Part shown: positions 16,388 through 23,220 of the stretch, one piece after another
Layout: every line of letters starts with the position of its first letter
How positions within the stretch are numbered: the first letter of the stretch is position 1
From: Lachnospiraceae bacterium UBA7182
GTDB taxonomy: Bacteria; Bacillota; Clostridia; Lachnospirales; Lachnospiraceae
Assembly: GCA_002491115.1 (NCBI GenBank)
Contig: DKVI01000066.1
Coordinates: forward strand, 1-37,821
Length of the DNA: 37,821 nucleotides
Direction of reading: 5' to 3'
Program-made: the position numbers and the translations under genes
The notes under the pieces: model-generated
Told to the model about the DNA's origin: nothing
The model's input: only the letters and a program-made list of their open reading frames with translations
Databases searched by the model: none

Positions 16388-16498
16388 CGGAACAAAAACA
16401 GCGGAATCCCGGAGGCGCAGATTGATTTGCGGGCGCAAAGCGACCGGAAGTCAATCTATTACCCGCGCCGCAGGGATGGAGCGGAACTATAATAGAGG
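16388..16498 (+). repeat. CGGAAC-flanked hairpin element, copy A (leader of the cytidylate-kinase-like gene)
   Basis: The element begins three bases after the upstream stop codon. CGGAACAAAAACAG (16388-16401) and CGGAACTATAATAGAGG (16482-16498) flank a hairpin: ATCCC 16406-16410 with GGGAT 16473-16477 (outer stem), an internal loop GGA opposite GCA, then GGCGC 16414-16418 with GCGCC 16465-16469 and AGATTGA 16419-16425 with TCAATCT 16451-16457. The downstream motif ends in the ribosome binding site of the next gene (ATG 16505). Copies B (30077-30186) and C (17171-17277) share this plan with different stem sequences. Confidence 0.65.
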
Positions 16499-16504
16499 TG
16501 GAAT

Positions 16505-17095
16505 ATGAGGAAAATTATTACAATCGGCCGCGAATTTGGCGCAGGCGGCGGAGAGATCGGAAGACGTGTGGCGAAGGAGCTGGGAATTTCCTACTATGAC
16601 AGAGATATTATTTTGCGGACGGCCGCGGCCAGCAGCAAATTAAGGCCGGAGCAGGTACAGAAATGGGACGAGAGAGTGCCGGGCAGTTTCGGATTTGCCC
16701 AGAGCCTGTTTGACTTTTACAATAAGCCCCTGGATGAGGAACTGTGGCGGGCTCAGAAGGAAGCGATACGGGAAATGGCGAACAAAGAAAGCTGTGTGAT
16801 TGTAGGCCGGAACGGGGACCATATTCTGCGGCATTTTGATCACTGTCTGAATGTGTTTGTTCACGCGGGTTTTAACTGGCGTGTAAAAAGAATGTGCGGA
16901 CTGATGGCGGACGCCACGAAAGAACAGGTGATCGCAGACGTAAAACAGGCTGACAAGGCCAGAAAAAAATACTGTGAGTATTATACCGGCAAGACGTACG
17001 GCGATTCCCGCAGTTTTGATCTTACGATTAATACCGAAAAACTCGGAGTAGAGAAAGCGATCCAGCTTGTGCTGGCGGCGGCAGAAAACATTTAA
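16505..17095 (+). CDS. Cytidylate kinase-like family protein
   Basis: The 196-residue protein begins with a P-loop-like stretch (ITIGREFGAGGGEIGRRVA) followed by ELGISYYDRDIILRTA, the pattern of the cytidylate kinase-like family (PF13189 type), and has VIVGRNGDHIL and a C-terminal YGDSRSFDLTINT. True cytidylate kinases have GPxGSGK in the P-loop, which is altered here, so CMP kinase activity should not be assumed; a nucleoside or other small-molecule kinase is possible. The gene is preceded by structured element A and followed by the promoter of the ABC transporter. Confidence 0.85.
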   Translation: MRKIITIGREFGAGGGEIGRRVAKELGISYYDRDIILRTAAASSKLRPEQVQKWDERVPGSFGFAQSLFDFYNKPLDEELWRAQKEAIREMANKESCVIVGRNGDHILRHFDHCLNVFVHAGFNWRVKRMCGLMADATKEQVIADVKQADKARKKYCEYYTGKTYGDSRSFDLTINTEKLGVEKAIQLVLAAAENI

Positions 17096-17108
17096 AAGGA
17101 ACCTGACA

Positions 17109-17122
17109 TATTGTATACAATA
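17109..17122. promoter_or_regulatory. Perfect 14-base palindrome, candidate operator
   Basis: TATTGTATACAATA is a perfect palindrome ending 11 bases before the -35 box of the ABC transporter promoter. The core TTGTATACAA resembles operators of GntR-family regulators (GT and AC half sites). No regulator gene is adjacent, so the partner is unknown. Confidence 0.45.
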
Positions 17123-17133
17123 ATACATTTTTC

Positions 17134-17162
17134 TTGACAAGCGGTTCGGAAGTCCTTATACT
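17134..17162 (+). promoter_or_regulatory. Consensus sigma-A promoter of the amino acid ABC transporter
   Basis: TTGACA (17134-17139) and TATACT (17157-17162) are 17 bases apart, one of the best promoters in the window. Transcription would start near 17169, giving a leader of about 117 bases that folds into two hairpins before the ATG at 17286. Confidence 0.8.
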
Positions 17163-17170
17163 TATAAACA

Positions 17171-17277
17171 GTATTTCCCCGGGAGGGAAAATACGGAACT
17201 AAAACAGTGTTTTCCCGTACAGTACGCAGAGCAGTTGTCGGATACTGGAAAGGAAAATACGGAACTTTTATAGGAGG
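17171..17277 (+). repeat. CGGAAC-flanked hairpin element, copy C, in the ABC transporter leader
   Basis: Hairpin 1 pairs GTATTTCCC (17171-17179) with GGGAAAATAC (17185-17194), one bulge. The motif CGGAACTAAAACAG follows (17194-17207). Hairpin 2 pairs GTGTTTTCC (17207-17215) with GGAAAATAC (17252-17260), then an internal loop with GTA opposite GAAA, then CAGTA (17220-17224) with TACTG (17243-17247). CGGAACTTTTATAGGAGG (17260-17277) follows and provides the ribosome binding site. GGGAAAATAC can also pair with GTGTTTTCCC (17207-17216), so the two hairpins compete. Confidence 0.65.
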
Positions 17278-17285
17278 ATACATAT

Positions 17286-18146
17286 ATGAAAAAGTTACTT
17301 GTATTATCAATGGTTGCATGTATGGCAGTTTCTGCCGCAGCATGCGGTTCCAAAGCACCGGAAGCCCCGGCAGAGGCCCCGGCAGAAACAACAGAGGAGC
17401 CTTCGGCAGACGCTCCGGCGGATGAAACCCAGGGTGAAGAGCCCGCAGCAGACGCAGCTTCGGGGGACAAAGTATGGGTGATCGCTACCGATACTGTTTT
17501 TCGTCCTTTCGAGTATACGGATGAGAGCGGCAATTTTGTCGGCATCGACGTGGACATTTTAGACGCGATTGCACAGGACCAGGGATTTGCATATGATCTG
17601 CAGAGCCTTGGATTCGACGCGGCGGCTCTGGCTGTGCAGTCAGGCCAGGCAGACGGCATGATCGCGGGCGCTACCATCAATGACGAGCGTAAAGATGCAG
17701 GCTGGATTTTCTCGGACGGATATTATAATGCAACCCAGACCTTTGCTGTGGCGGCAGACAGCGATATTGCCGGTTTTGAAGACCTGGCAGGCAAAAATGT
17801 GGCTGTAAAGAGCGGTACCGCAGGCGCTAATTTTGCAGAGGGACTGAAAGACCAGTACGGATTTACCGTTACCGTATTTGAGGATTCACCGACCATGTAT
17901 CAGGACGTAATCCTTGGCAACAGCGCGGCATGTGTGGAAGATACTCCGATCATGGGCGACAATATTAAAAACGGCGGTCTGGAGCTTAAGATTCCGGAAG
18001 GCATGGAGAGCGAAGGCGCTCCGTACGGATTTGCCATCATGGATTCGGCAAACCAGGAACTTCTGGATATGTTCAACGCAGGCCTTGCTAATATCCAGGC
18101 AGACGGAACTTATGATGAAATCATCGCAAAATATATCGGAGAATAA
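17286..18146 (+). CDS. Amino acid ABC transporter substrate-binding lipoprotein
   Basis: The 286-residue protein has a lipoprotein signal (MKKLLVLSMVACMAVSAAAC, with the lipid-bearing Cys at residue 20), then an Ala/Pro/Glu-rich spacer of about 35 residues, then a family 3 periplasmic-binding fold beginning VIATDTVFRPFEY and containing GIDVDILDAIA. This family binds polar amino acids such as glutamine, glutamate or cystine; the exact ligand is not clear. It is first in an operon with permease and ATPase and has a strong promoter with a structured leader, consistent with high expression. Confidence 0.92.
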   Translation: MKKLLVLSMVACMAVSAAACGSKAPEAPAEAPAETTEEPSADAPADETQGEEPAADAASGDKVWVIATDTVFRPFEYTDESGNFVGIDVDILDAIAQDQGFAYDLQSLGFDAAALAVQSGQADGMIAGATINDERKDAGWIFSDGYYNATQTFAVAADSDIAGFEDLAGKNVAVKSGTAGANFAEGLKDQYGFTVTVFEDSPTMYQDVILGNSAACVEDTPIMGDNIKNGGLELKIPEGMESEGAPYGFAIMDSANQELLDMFNAGLANIQADGTYDEIIAKYIGE

Positions 18147-18176
18147 CCTGTTTTATCCGTTTATTTTGCAGACAGC

Positions 18177-18190
18177 CTGACAAAAGTCAG
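18177..18190 (+). other. Small hairpin between binding protein and permease genes
   Basis: CTGAC and GTCAG pair around an AAAA loop, in the 64-base gap after the binding-protein gene. There is no T run. It may slow 3' decay and so raise the amount of binding protein over permease, as is common in such operons; this is an inference. Confidence 0.3.
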
Positions 18191-18210
18191 AAAGTAAGGA
18201 GAACCAGCAC

Positions 18211-18879
18211 ATGATTTTTATTATTCAGGTATATGGAGGTATGCTGCTTGCGGCGATGGGGAGAACGCTTCTGATGACGCTTCTTTCCCTGGTGTTTGCC
18301 ATGGTGATCGGTATGATATTCGGGCTGATGAACGTGGTTCACAACCGGTTCTTTAACTGCATCGGAACAATCTATGTAGATGCTGTCCGCGGCGTACCCC
18401 TGATCGTGCTGGCATATTTTATTTATTTTGGTATGCCGTCCGCAATCAAAGGGCTGGGCATCGCGGGATTCCGTCTGAACGGTCTTCAGGCAGGTACGAT
18501 TGCTCTTTCCCTGAACTGCGGCGCGTATATGGCGGAGATTATCCGGGCAGGTATTGAGAGCGTAGACAGAGGGCAGATGGAAGCAGGAAGGAGCCTGGGA
18601 CTCTCCTACAGTTCCTGTATGGCTCTGATCGTGGTTCCGCAGGCGGTCCGCACGATGATTCCTTCGATTATCAATCAGTTTATCATTACTTTAAAAGATA
18701 CCTCTATTTTGTCCGTGATCGGATTCCCGGAACTGACGAATGTGGGAAAGACCGCCATCGGAAACACACTCAGGCCGCTGGAGGGCTGGGCGGTGGTCGG
18801 CCTTATGTATATGATCGTGATTGTAACGCTCAGTAAGCTGGCCAAAAGAGTCGAGAGGAGGGTGAACCGTGGAAGGTAA
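18211..18879 (+). CDS. Polar amino acid ABC transporter permease
   Basis: The 222-residue hydrophobic protein has about five membrane helices and the HisM/GlnP permease pattern, including the cytoplasmic loop EAGRSLGLSYSSCMALIVVPQAVR that docks on the ATPase (conserved EAA motif). AAGGAG precedes the ATG. Its end overlaps the ATPase gene by 11 bases. Confidence 0.93.
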   Translation: MIFIIQVYGGMLLAAMGRTLLMTLLSLVFAMVIGMIFGLMNVVHNRFFNCIGTIYVDAVRGVPLIVLAYFIYFGMPSAIKGLGIAGFRLNGLQAGTIALSLNCGAYMAEIIRAGIESVDRGQMEAGRSLGLSYSSCMALIVVPQAVRTMIPSIINQFIITLKDTSILSVIGFPELTNVGKTAIGNTLRPLEGWAVVGLMYMIVIVTLSKLAKRVERRVNRGR

Positions 18880-19606
18880 GAGTAAGATCCATGTGACAAA
18901 CCTCAGAAAGAATTTCGGCAAGCTGGAAGTCTTAAAAGATATCAGCCTGGACGTCCATGAGGGCGAGGTGGTAGTTCTGTTAGGACCTTCCGGAAGCGGA
19001 AAGTCTACCCTTCTCCGCTGCCTGAACCAGCTGGAGACGGCGACCGGCGGTCAGATCGTGATCGACGGCTATGACGTGACTGACAGGCATACGAATATCA
19101 ATAAAGTGCGGGAAAATATTGGTATGGTATTCCAGCACTTTAATCTGTTTAACCATCTGACGGTCATGGACAACATGACGCTGGCTCCGGTTCATCTGAA
19201 ACTTATGTCAAAAAGCGAAGCCAAAGACATGGCAGAACAGCTCTTAAAACGCGTGGGCCTGGAAGATAAGGCGGACGCGTATCCCAGTCAGTTATCCGGC
19301 GGTCAGAAGCAGCGTGTGGCCATCGCCAGGGCACTGGAGATGAAGCCTGATATCATGCTGTTTGACGAACCTACCAGCGCTCTTGATCCCGAGATGGTGG
19401 GGGAAGTTCTTGCAGTTATGAAGAAGCTGGCCAATGAGGGCATGACCATGGTGGTGGTGACCCACGAGATCGGTTTTGCCAGAGAGGTGGCAAGCCGTGT
19501 GATCTTTATGGAAGGCGGTTATATCGTAGAGGAAGGTACTCCGGACGAAGTGATTCTTCATCCCAGGGAACCCCGTACGATTGATTTTCTTAGTAAAGTA
19601 CTTTAA
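18869..19606 (+). CDS. Polar amino acid ABC transporter ATP-binding protein
   Basis: The 245-residue ATPase has Walker A GPSGSGKST, the Q-loop VFQHFNLFNHLT, signature LSGGQKQRVAIARAL, Walker B DIMLFDEPTSALDPE and switch histidine VVVTHE, with the GlnQ/HisP-type sequence throughout. The start is GTG at 18869 behind GAGGAGGG. With the preceding permease and binding protein it forms a complete importer; a strong terminator follows. Confidence 0.94.
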   Translation: MEGKSKIHVTNLRKNFGKLEVLKDISLDVHEGEVVVLLGPSGSGKSTLLRCLNQLETATGGQIVIDGYDVTDRHTNINKVRENIGMVFQHFNLFNHLTVMDNMTLAPVHLKLMSKSEAKDMAEQLLKRVGLEDKADAYPSQLSGGQKQRVAIARALEMKPDIMLFDEPTSALDPEMVGEVLAVMKKLANEGMTMVVVTHEIGFAREVASRVIFMEGGYIVEEGTPDEVILHPREPRTIDFLSKVL

Positions 19607-19631
19607 AGGCCGATATTGGTCTGTTATATAG

Positions 19632-19672
19632 AAAAACTCCCCGGCAGGGTATACTTGCCGGGGAGTTTTTTT
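19632..19672 (+). terminator. Strong intrinsic terminator of the ABC transporter operon
   Basis: AAAAACTCCCCGGCA (19632-19646) pairs perfectly with TGCCGGGGAGTTTTT (19656-19670) over 15 bases and is followed by more T residues. A second small inverted repeat, GCGCCC-GGC-GGGCGC (19675-19689), follows directly. Confidence 0.9.
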
Positions 19673-19690
19673 GTGCGCCCGGCGGGCGCA

Positions 19691-19780
19691 GTTAAGTATG
19701 CAACGATTCAGAAATGGGGTAATTCACAGGAAATCAGGATACCGAAAGCATATCTGGACGCATCCAAAGCAGGGCGATGA
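19691..19780 (+). pseudogene. Remnant of a MazE/AbrB-family antitoxin
   Basis: In one frame bases 19700-19780 read ATIQKWGNSQEIRIPKAYLD then ASKAGR and a stop. ATIQKWGNSQxxRIPK is the hallmark start of MazE-type AbrB-fold antitoxins. There is no start codon with a binding site in frame (only a GTG at 19673 inside the terminator tail), the protein stops after about 30 residues where 75-85 are usual, and no toxin gene follows. It is read as the scar of a lost toxin-antitoxin pair. Confidence 0.6.
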
Positions 19781-19809
19781 TTGTATGTTAAAATTGCCCG
19801 AAAAAGTTG

Positions 19810-19838
19810 TTGTAAAATGCGAAAACATGTAGTATAAT
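19810..19838 (+). promoter_or_regulatory. Sigma-A type promoter of the peptidase-phosphatase-kinase cluster
   Basis: TTGTAA (19810-19815) and TATAAT (19833-19838) are 17 bases apart. Transcription would start near 19845, about 60 bases before the ATG at 19904. The interval 19607-19903 otherwise holds only the terminator and the antitoxin remnant. Confidence 0.65.
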
Positions 19839-19903
19839 TCTTTTATACATAAGATGATCTTAGGCGTTCGCCTGACAGATTTCCCTGAAAAGAGTAGAAG
19901 AAT

Positions 19904-20338
19904 ATGTTGGAAGTATTTCGCGGCAGTATTTTGCTGTGTGGTTTGTCCTGTATTGTGTGGACAGACTGGAACGAAAGAAGGATACCGAATCGGCTGCTTG
20001 TATGTATGCTGATTCCGGGAGCGGTGACTCTGCTTATGGAAGGCACGGGTTTGTTTTGGTATGCGGTTTTAAGTCTGATCATAGCAGGGGCAGTATTTTT
20101 TATGATTTATATGAGTTTTCCGGGCAGTATGGGAGCAGGAGATGTGAAGCTGGCTGCCGTGACAGGGCTTTACCTTGGAGTGCGCAAAACTGTCTGCGTG
20201 TTTGCGATGGCTTTTTGTCTGGCGGCTTTTGTCTGTGCGATTCTCATATGTTTAAAGCAGATGGATGTAAAACAGAGGGTACCCTTTTCACCGTTTCTTC
20301 TGGCGGGTATTGTGGTTCTTATGGGGGCGGGGGTGTGA
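19904..20338 (+). CDS. Prepilin peptidase, A24 family (CpaA-like)
   Basis: The 144-residue membrane protein has the two catalytic aspartates of GxGD-type prepilin peptidases: D21 in WTDWNERRIPN and D80 in GSMGAGDVKLAAV. About four to five hydrophobic helices surround them. It lacks the N-terminal methyltransferase domain of PilD, as in CpaA/TadV-type enzymes that process Flp/Tad pilins. No pilin, secretion ATPase or Tad gene is in the window, so its substrates are coded elsewhere. Two bases separate it from the phosphatase gene, so it is part of a signalling operon. Confidence 0.88.
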   Translation: MLEVFRGSILLCGLSCIVWTDWNERRIPNRLLVCMLIPGAVTLLMEGTGLFWYAVLSLIIAGAVFFMIYMSFPGSMGAGDVKLAAVTGLYLGVRKTVCVFAMAFCLAAFVCAILICLKQMDVKQRVPFSPFLLAGIVVLMGAGV

Positions 20339-20340
20339 GG

Positions 20341-21144
20341 ATGGAGTATTTGTTTGCTTATTGTACGGACAAAGGACCCGGGAAAACGTGCAATCAGGAT
20401 TCTCTGCTGATTAAAAAGGCCGTATGCGGCGGCGAAAGGCTTCTGCTGGCAGTTATCTGTGATGGTATGGGAGGACTGATGCAGGGCGAAGTGGCAAGCG
20501 CTTCTTTGACAAAAGCATTCTCCGGGTGGTCTGAAGAAGAGCTGCCCCGGATTGTGTCCGCACCTGAGACGGAGAAAAGCCTTCTCTGGTCCTGGGACAT
20601 CCTTTTAAAAAGTATGGACGGGAAAATAAAAGCCTATGGACGGCAGCATCACCTGAAGATCGGGACGGCGGTAACGGCGCTTTTATTTTTAGGAAACGAA
20701 TATTATATCGCGCATGTAGGCGACAGCCGTGTGTATGAGCTGGGAGAAAGGATTTGCCAGCTTACAAAAGATCAGACCGTAGCGGCGTGGGAGGCGGATC
20801 AGGGAATATTAACGCCTGCCCAGGCGGAGCGTTCTCCTGGAAGCAGTGTCCTGCTGCAATGTATCGGAGCATCGGAGACAGTGGAACCTGTCTATATGAA
20901 AGGGCGGATTGCCAAAGGAGCCTCCTATATACTCTGCTGTGACGGGTTTCGCCATGTGATCAGTAAAGAAGAGATGCGGCAGGCGCTGGTTCCTTTCGGG
21001 GCGCCGGATGAAAACACGATGAAACAAAGGCTGAATAAACTGGCGGCATTGAACCGGGCCAGGGGAGAGACGGACGACATTTCCGCAATTCTGGTATGTC
21101 CTCTGGAAGAAAACCGTCGTACGAGGAAAAATCTGCCATGTTAA
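20341..21144 (+). CDS. PP2C-family Ser/Thr protein phosphatase
   Basis: The 267-residue cytoplasmic protein shows PP2C motifs in order: NQDSLL, CDGMGG, HVGDSRVY, CCDGFRHVI and a final TDDISAILV. The metal-binding aspartates are all in place, so it should be an active Mn/Mg-dependent phosphatase. The natural substrate is the kinase encoded next (7-base overlap) and its targets. The start ATG at 20341 has only a weak site (GTGAGG) and follows the peptidase stop by two bases; a longer frame within the peptidase gene is not the start. Confidence 0.9.
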   Translation: MEYLFAYCTDKGPGKTCNQDSLLIKKAVCGGERLLLAVICDGMGGLMQGEVASASLTKAFSGWSEEELPRIVSAPETEKSLLWSWDILLKSMDGKIKAYGRQHHLKIGTAVTALLFLGNEYYIAHVGDSRVYELGERICQLTKDQTVAAWEADQGILTPAQAERSPGSSVLLQCIGASETVEPVYMKGRIAKGASYILCCDGFRHVISKEEMRQALVPFGAPDENTMKQRLNKLAALNRARGETDDISAILVCPLEENRRTRKNLPC

Positions 21145-22823
21145 ATATTGGTTCAATCATTGACGGAAAATATAAGATTCTGAATATAATCGGAAAAGGC
21201 GGCATGAGCGTGGTCTATCTTGCCATGAATGAAAAGGCGAACAAACAGTGGGCCATAAAAGAAATTTTCCGGGATGAGTATCAGGGCTTCCGCCTGGATA
21301 AAAAAGAGATCGAGATGATGAAACGACTGAAGCATCCGCGTCTTCCCAGCATTATTGACGTGATCGAGCGGGAAAATTCACTTTTGATCGTCATGGATTA
21401 CATAGAGGGGCGTTCTTTGCAGGATATTCTTTCGGAATACGGAGCCAGGCCCCAGGAACAGGTGATCGAATGGGCCAGGCAGTTGTGCGGCGTGCTGGCG
21501 TATCTGCATTCCAGGAAGCCCGCCATTATTTACCGGGATATGAAACCGGCCAATGTGATGTTAAAGCCGGACGGGAATGTGATGCTGATTGATTTCGGCG
21601 CAGCCAGAGAGTATAAGCCGCATAATGTGAAAGATACGGTGTCTCTTGGAACCCGGGGATATGCCGCGCCGGAGCAGTATGAAAAGAGAGAGCAAAGCGA
21701 CGTCAGAACGGATATTTACTGTTTAGGGGTAATGCTGTTTCAACTGCTTACAGGGGAGAATCCTCATAACCTTCGCCCGATCTGCGAGATCAATCCGTCT
21801 CTTTCCTCCGGTCTGGAAACAATCCTTATAAAATGTACACAGGTAGAAAAAGAAAACCGCTATCAGTCCTGCGAAGAACTTATGTATGCCCTGGAACATT
21901 ACCAGGAGATGGATTTTGCATATAGAAAAACACAGAAAATAAAAGTGTATTGGTTCGCGGTTTTGGTTATGCTTACCGGATTACTGGGATTTGGAGCGTT
22001 CTTCTTTAAAGCTATGGAAACGGACATAAGAAAAAATAATTATGAAGCTTTTCTTCTGGCCGCGCAAAATTCCACCATAAAAGAGGAAGAAATTGAAAAC
22101 TATCAAAAGGCCATCCGACTGGACCCGTTCAGGGAGGAAGCATATCTGTCTCTTTTAGAAAATGGTTTTCTGGATGATCAGATATTGACCAGTGAAGAAA
22201 GCCAGCGGCTTCGGTCGATTCTGATTGATTATGGAGACCGGAACATGACAAACGAAAGGATTTTTCAGGAAAATCGGGAAGGGTATGCCCGCTTCGCCTA
22301 TCAGGCAGGTATCGCCTACTATTACAAATTTGAAGAGAAAAGTAATAAGAAGAACGCAAAGGGCTATTTTGAAATTGCCGCCGCATCGGATTGCCTTGAA
22401 ACCAGTCAGACAGAACGTGCCAGAAGATTATATACGATTTCAGATTACTATGCCAGGATTGGCATGGAGGATGCGGCGGGCGATCAATCAGTTACTTATC
22501 TGGATTATTGGAAAGATATGACCGCTTTATCAGAAGGAAACCTGGTGGAAACGGATAATGAGCGTACAGCGATTGTTATGTATGCGGAGCTGACGGGACA
22601 GCTCATTTTGCATACGGCAGAATTTAAAAATGCAGGTGTGAAAAAAGAAGAGATGCTTGCCTGTTTAAAAACAATAGAACAACATCTGGCGTCGGATTTT
22701 ACAGGACTGGATGAAAGCGGCAGGAAGTGGCTGGAGGAGGACTTACAAAAACTGTCGGGGAATCTTGAAAAAGCGGAAAGAATGGTGCGATCCGCCTATG
22801 AGCAGAGGACACAGGAGGAATAA
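21138..22823 (+). CDS. Transmembrane Ser/Thr protein kinase with extracytoplasmic helical domain
   Basis: The 561-residue protein is a Hanks-type kinase at residues 10-255: glycine loop GKGGMSVV (19-26), Lys41, catalytic YRDMKPANV (132-140), DFGAA (152-156) and APEQY (178-182). One membrane segment (about 270-291) follows, then some 270 outside residues that are alpha-helical and TPR-like (NYQKAIRLDPFREEAYLSLL). PASTA repeats, typical of PrkC/StkP kinases that sense muropeptides, are absent, so the signal is different and unknown. ATG at 21138 is chosen because the family begins close to the LNIGSIIDGKYKIL strand and GAGGAAAA lies upstream; ATG 21096 has no site. Confidence 0.9.
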   Translation: MLNIGSIIDGKYKILNIIGKGGMSVVYLAMNEKANKQWAIKEIFRDEYQGFRLDKKEIEMMKRLKHPRLPSIIDVIERENSLLIVMDYIEGRSLQDILSEYGARPQEQVIEWARQLCGVLAYLHSRKPAIIYRDMKPANVMLKPDGNVMLIDFGAAREYKPHNVKDTVSLGTRGYAAPEQYEKREQSDVRTDIYCLGVMLFQLLTGENPHNLRPICEINPSLSSGLETILIKCTQVEKENRYQSCEELMYALEHYQEMDFAYRKTQKIKVYWFAVLVMLTGLLGFGAFFFKAMETDIRKNNYEAFLLAAQNSTIKEEEIENYQKAIRLDPFREEAYLSLLENGFLDDQILTSEESQRLRSILIDYGDRNMTNERIFQENREGYARFAYQAGIAYYYKFEEKSNKKNAKGYFEIAAASDCLETSQTERARRLYTISDYYARIGMEDAAGDQSVTYLDYWKDMTALSEGNLVETDNERTAIVMYAELTGQLILHTAEFKNAGVKKEEMLACLKTIEQHLASDFTGLDESGRKWLEEDLQKLSGNLEKAERMVRSAYEQRTQEE

Positions 22824-22828
22824 AACAG

Positions 22829-23212
22829 ATGGGTGATATCACAAGCCGGATCAGACTGTTTCACAGTCTCTATCTGGCCTGCCTGTCAGGAACGGTTATA
22901 TTCGCATGCATCTCGGCAGTCATGTACCTGTATCTGGATATCAGAACTGCCGTCAGAGTCCTGGCAGACGCAAAAAAGACAGGCAGGCCAAAGCGAAGGA
23001 AAAACCGTCCGCATGAAGATACGGACAGCCGCGGCCTGACCGCGAAGATACCGGACAGTCCGGATCGGACCATGGAGATGTCAGCCGGCGCAGCCGGGGG
23101 AACATATGAAAGGACGGACCTGATACATCCGGAAGTTCCGGCATTTTATGTGGAAAAAGAGATCCTGGTGGTCCATACAGAGGCGACAGTATCTGACGGA
23201 CCACCCGTCTGA
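22829..23212 (+). CDS. Small single-pass membrane protein of unknown function
   Basis: The 127-residue protein has one hydrophobic helix near the N-terminus (about residues 13-36, YLACLSGTVIFACISAVMYL) followed by a basic stretch (KKTGRPKRRKNRPH) and a polar, probably unstructured tail. The positive-inside rule puts the tail in the cytoplasm. GGAGG precedes the ATG and only five bases separate it from the kinase, so it belongs to the kinase operon and may be a partner or substrate. I do not recognise a family. Confidence 0.7.
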   Translation: MGDITSRIRLFHSLYLACLSGTVIFACISAVMYLYLDIRTAVRVLADAKKTGRPKRRKNRPHEDTDSRGLTAKIPDSPDRTMEMSAGAAGGTYERTDLIHPEVPAFYVEKEILVVHTEATVSDGPPV

Positions 23213-23220
23213 CGGCAGCT

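Noticed and set aside
15450..16454. 334-codon minus-strand open frame opposite the FAD oxidoreductase
   Set aside because: It is a shadow of the coding strand: no family resemblance, and the plus-strand gene is clear.
17340..17460. Low-complexity Ala/Pro/Glu stretch as possible repeat element
   Set aside because: It is the usual flexible spacer after the lipobox of a binding lipoprotein.
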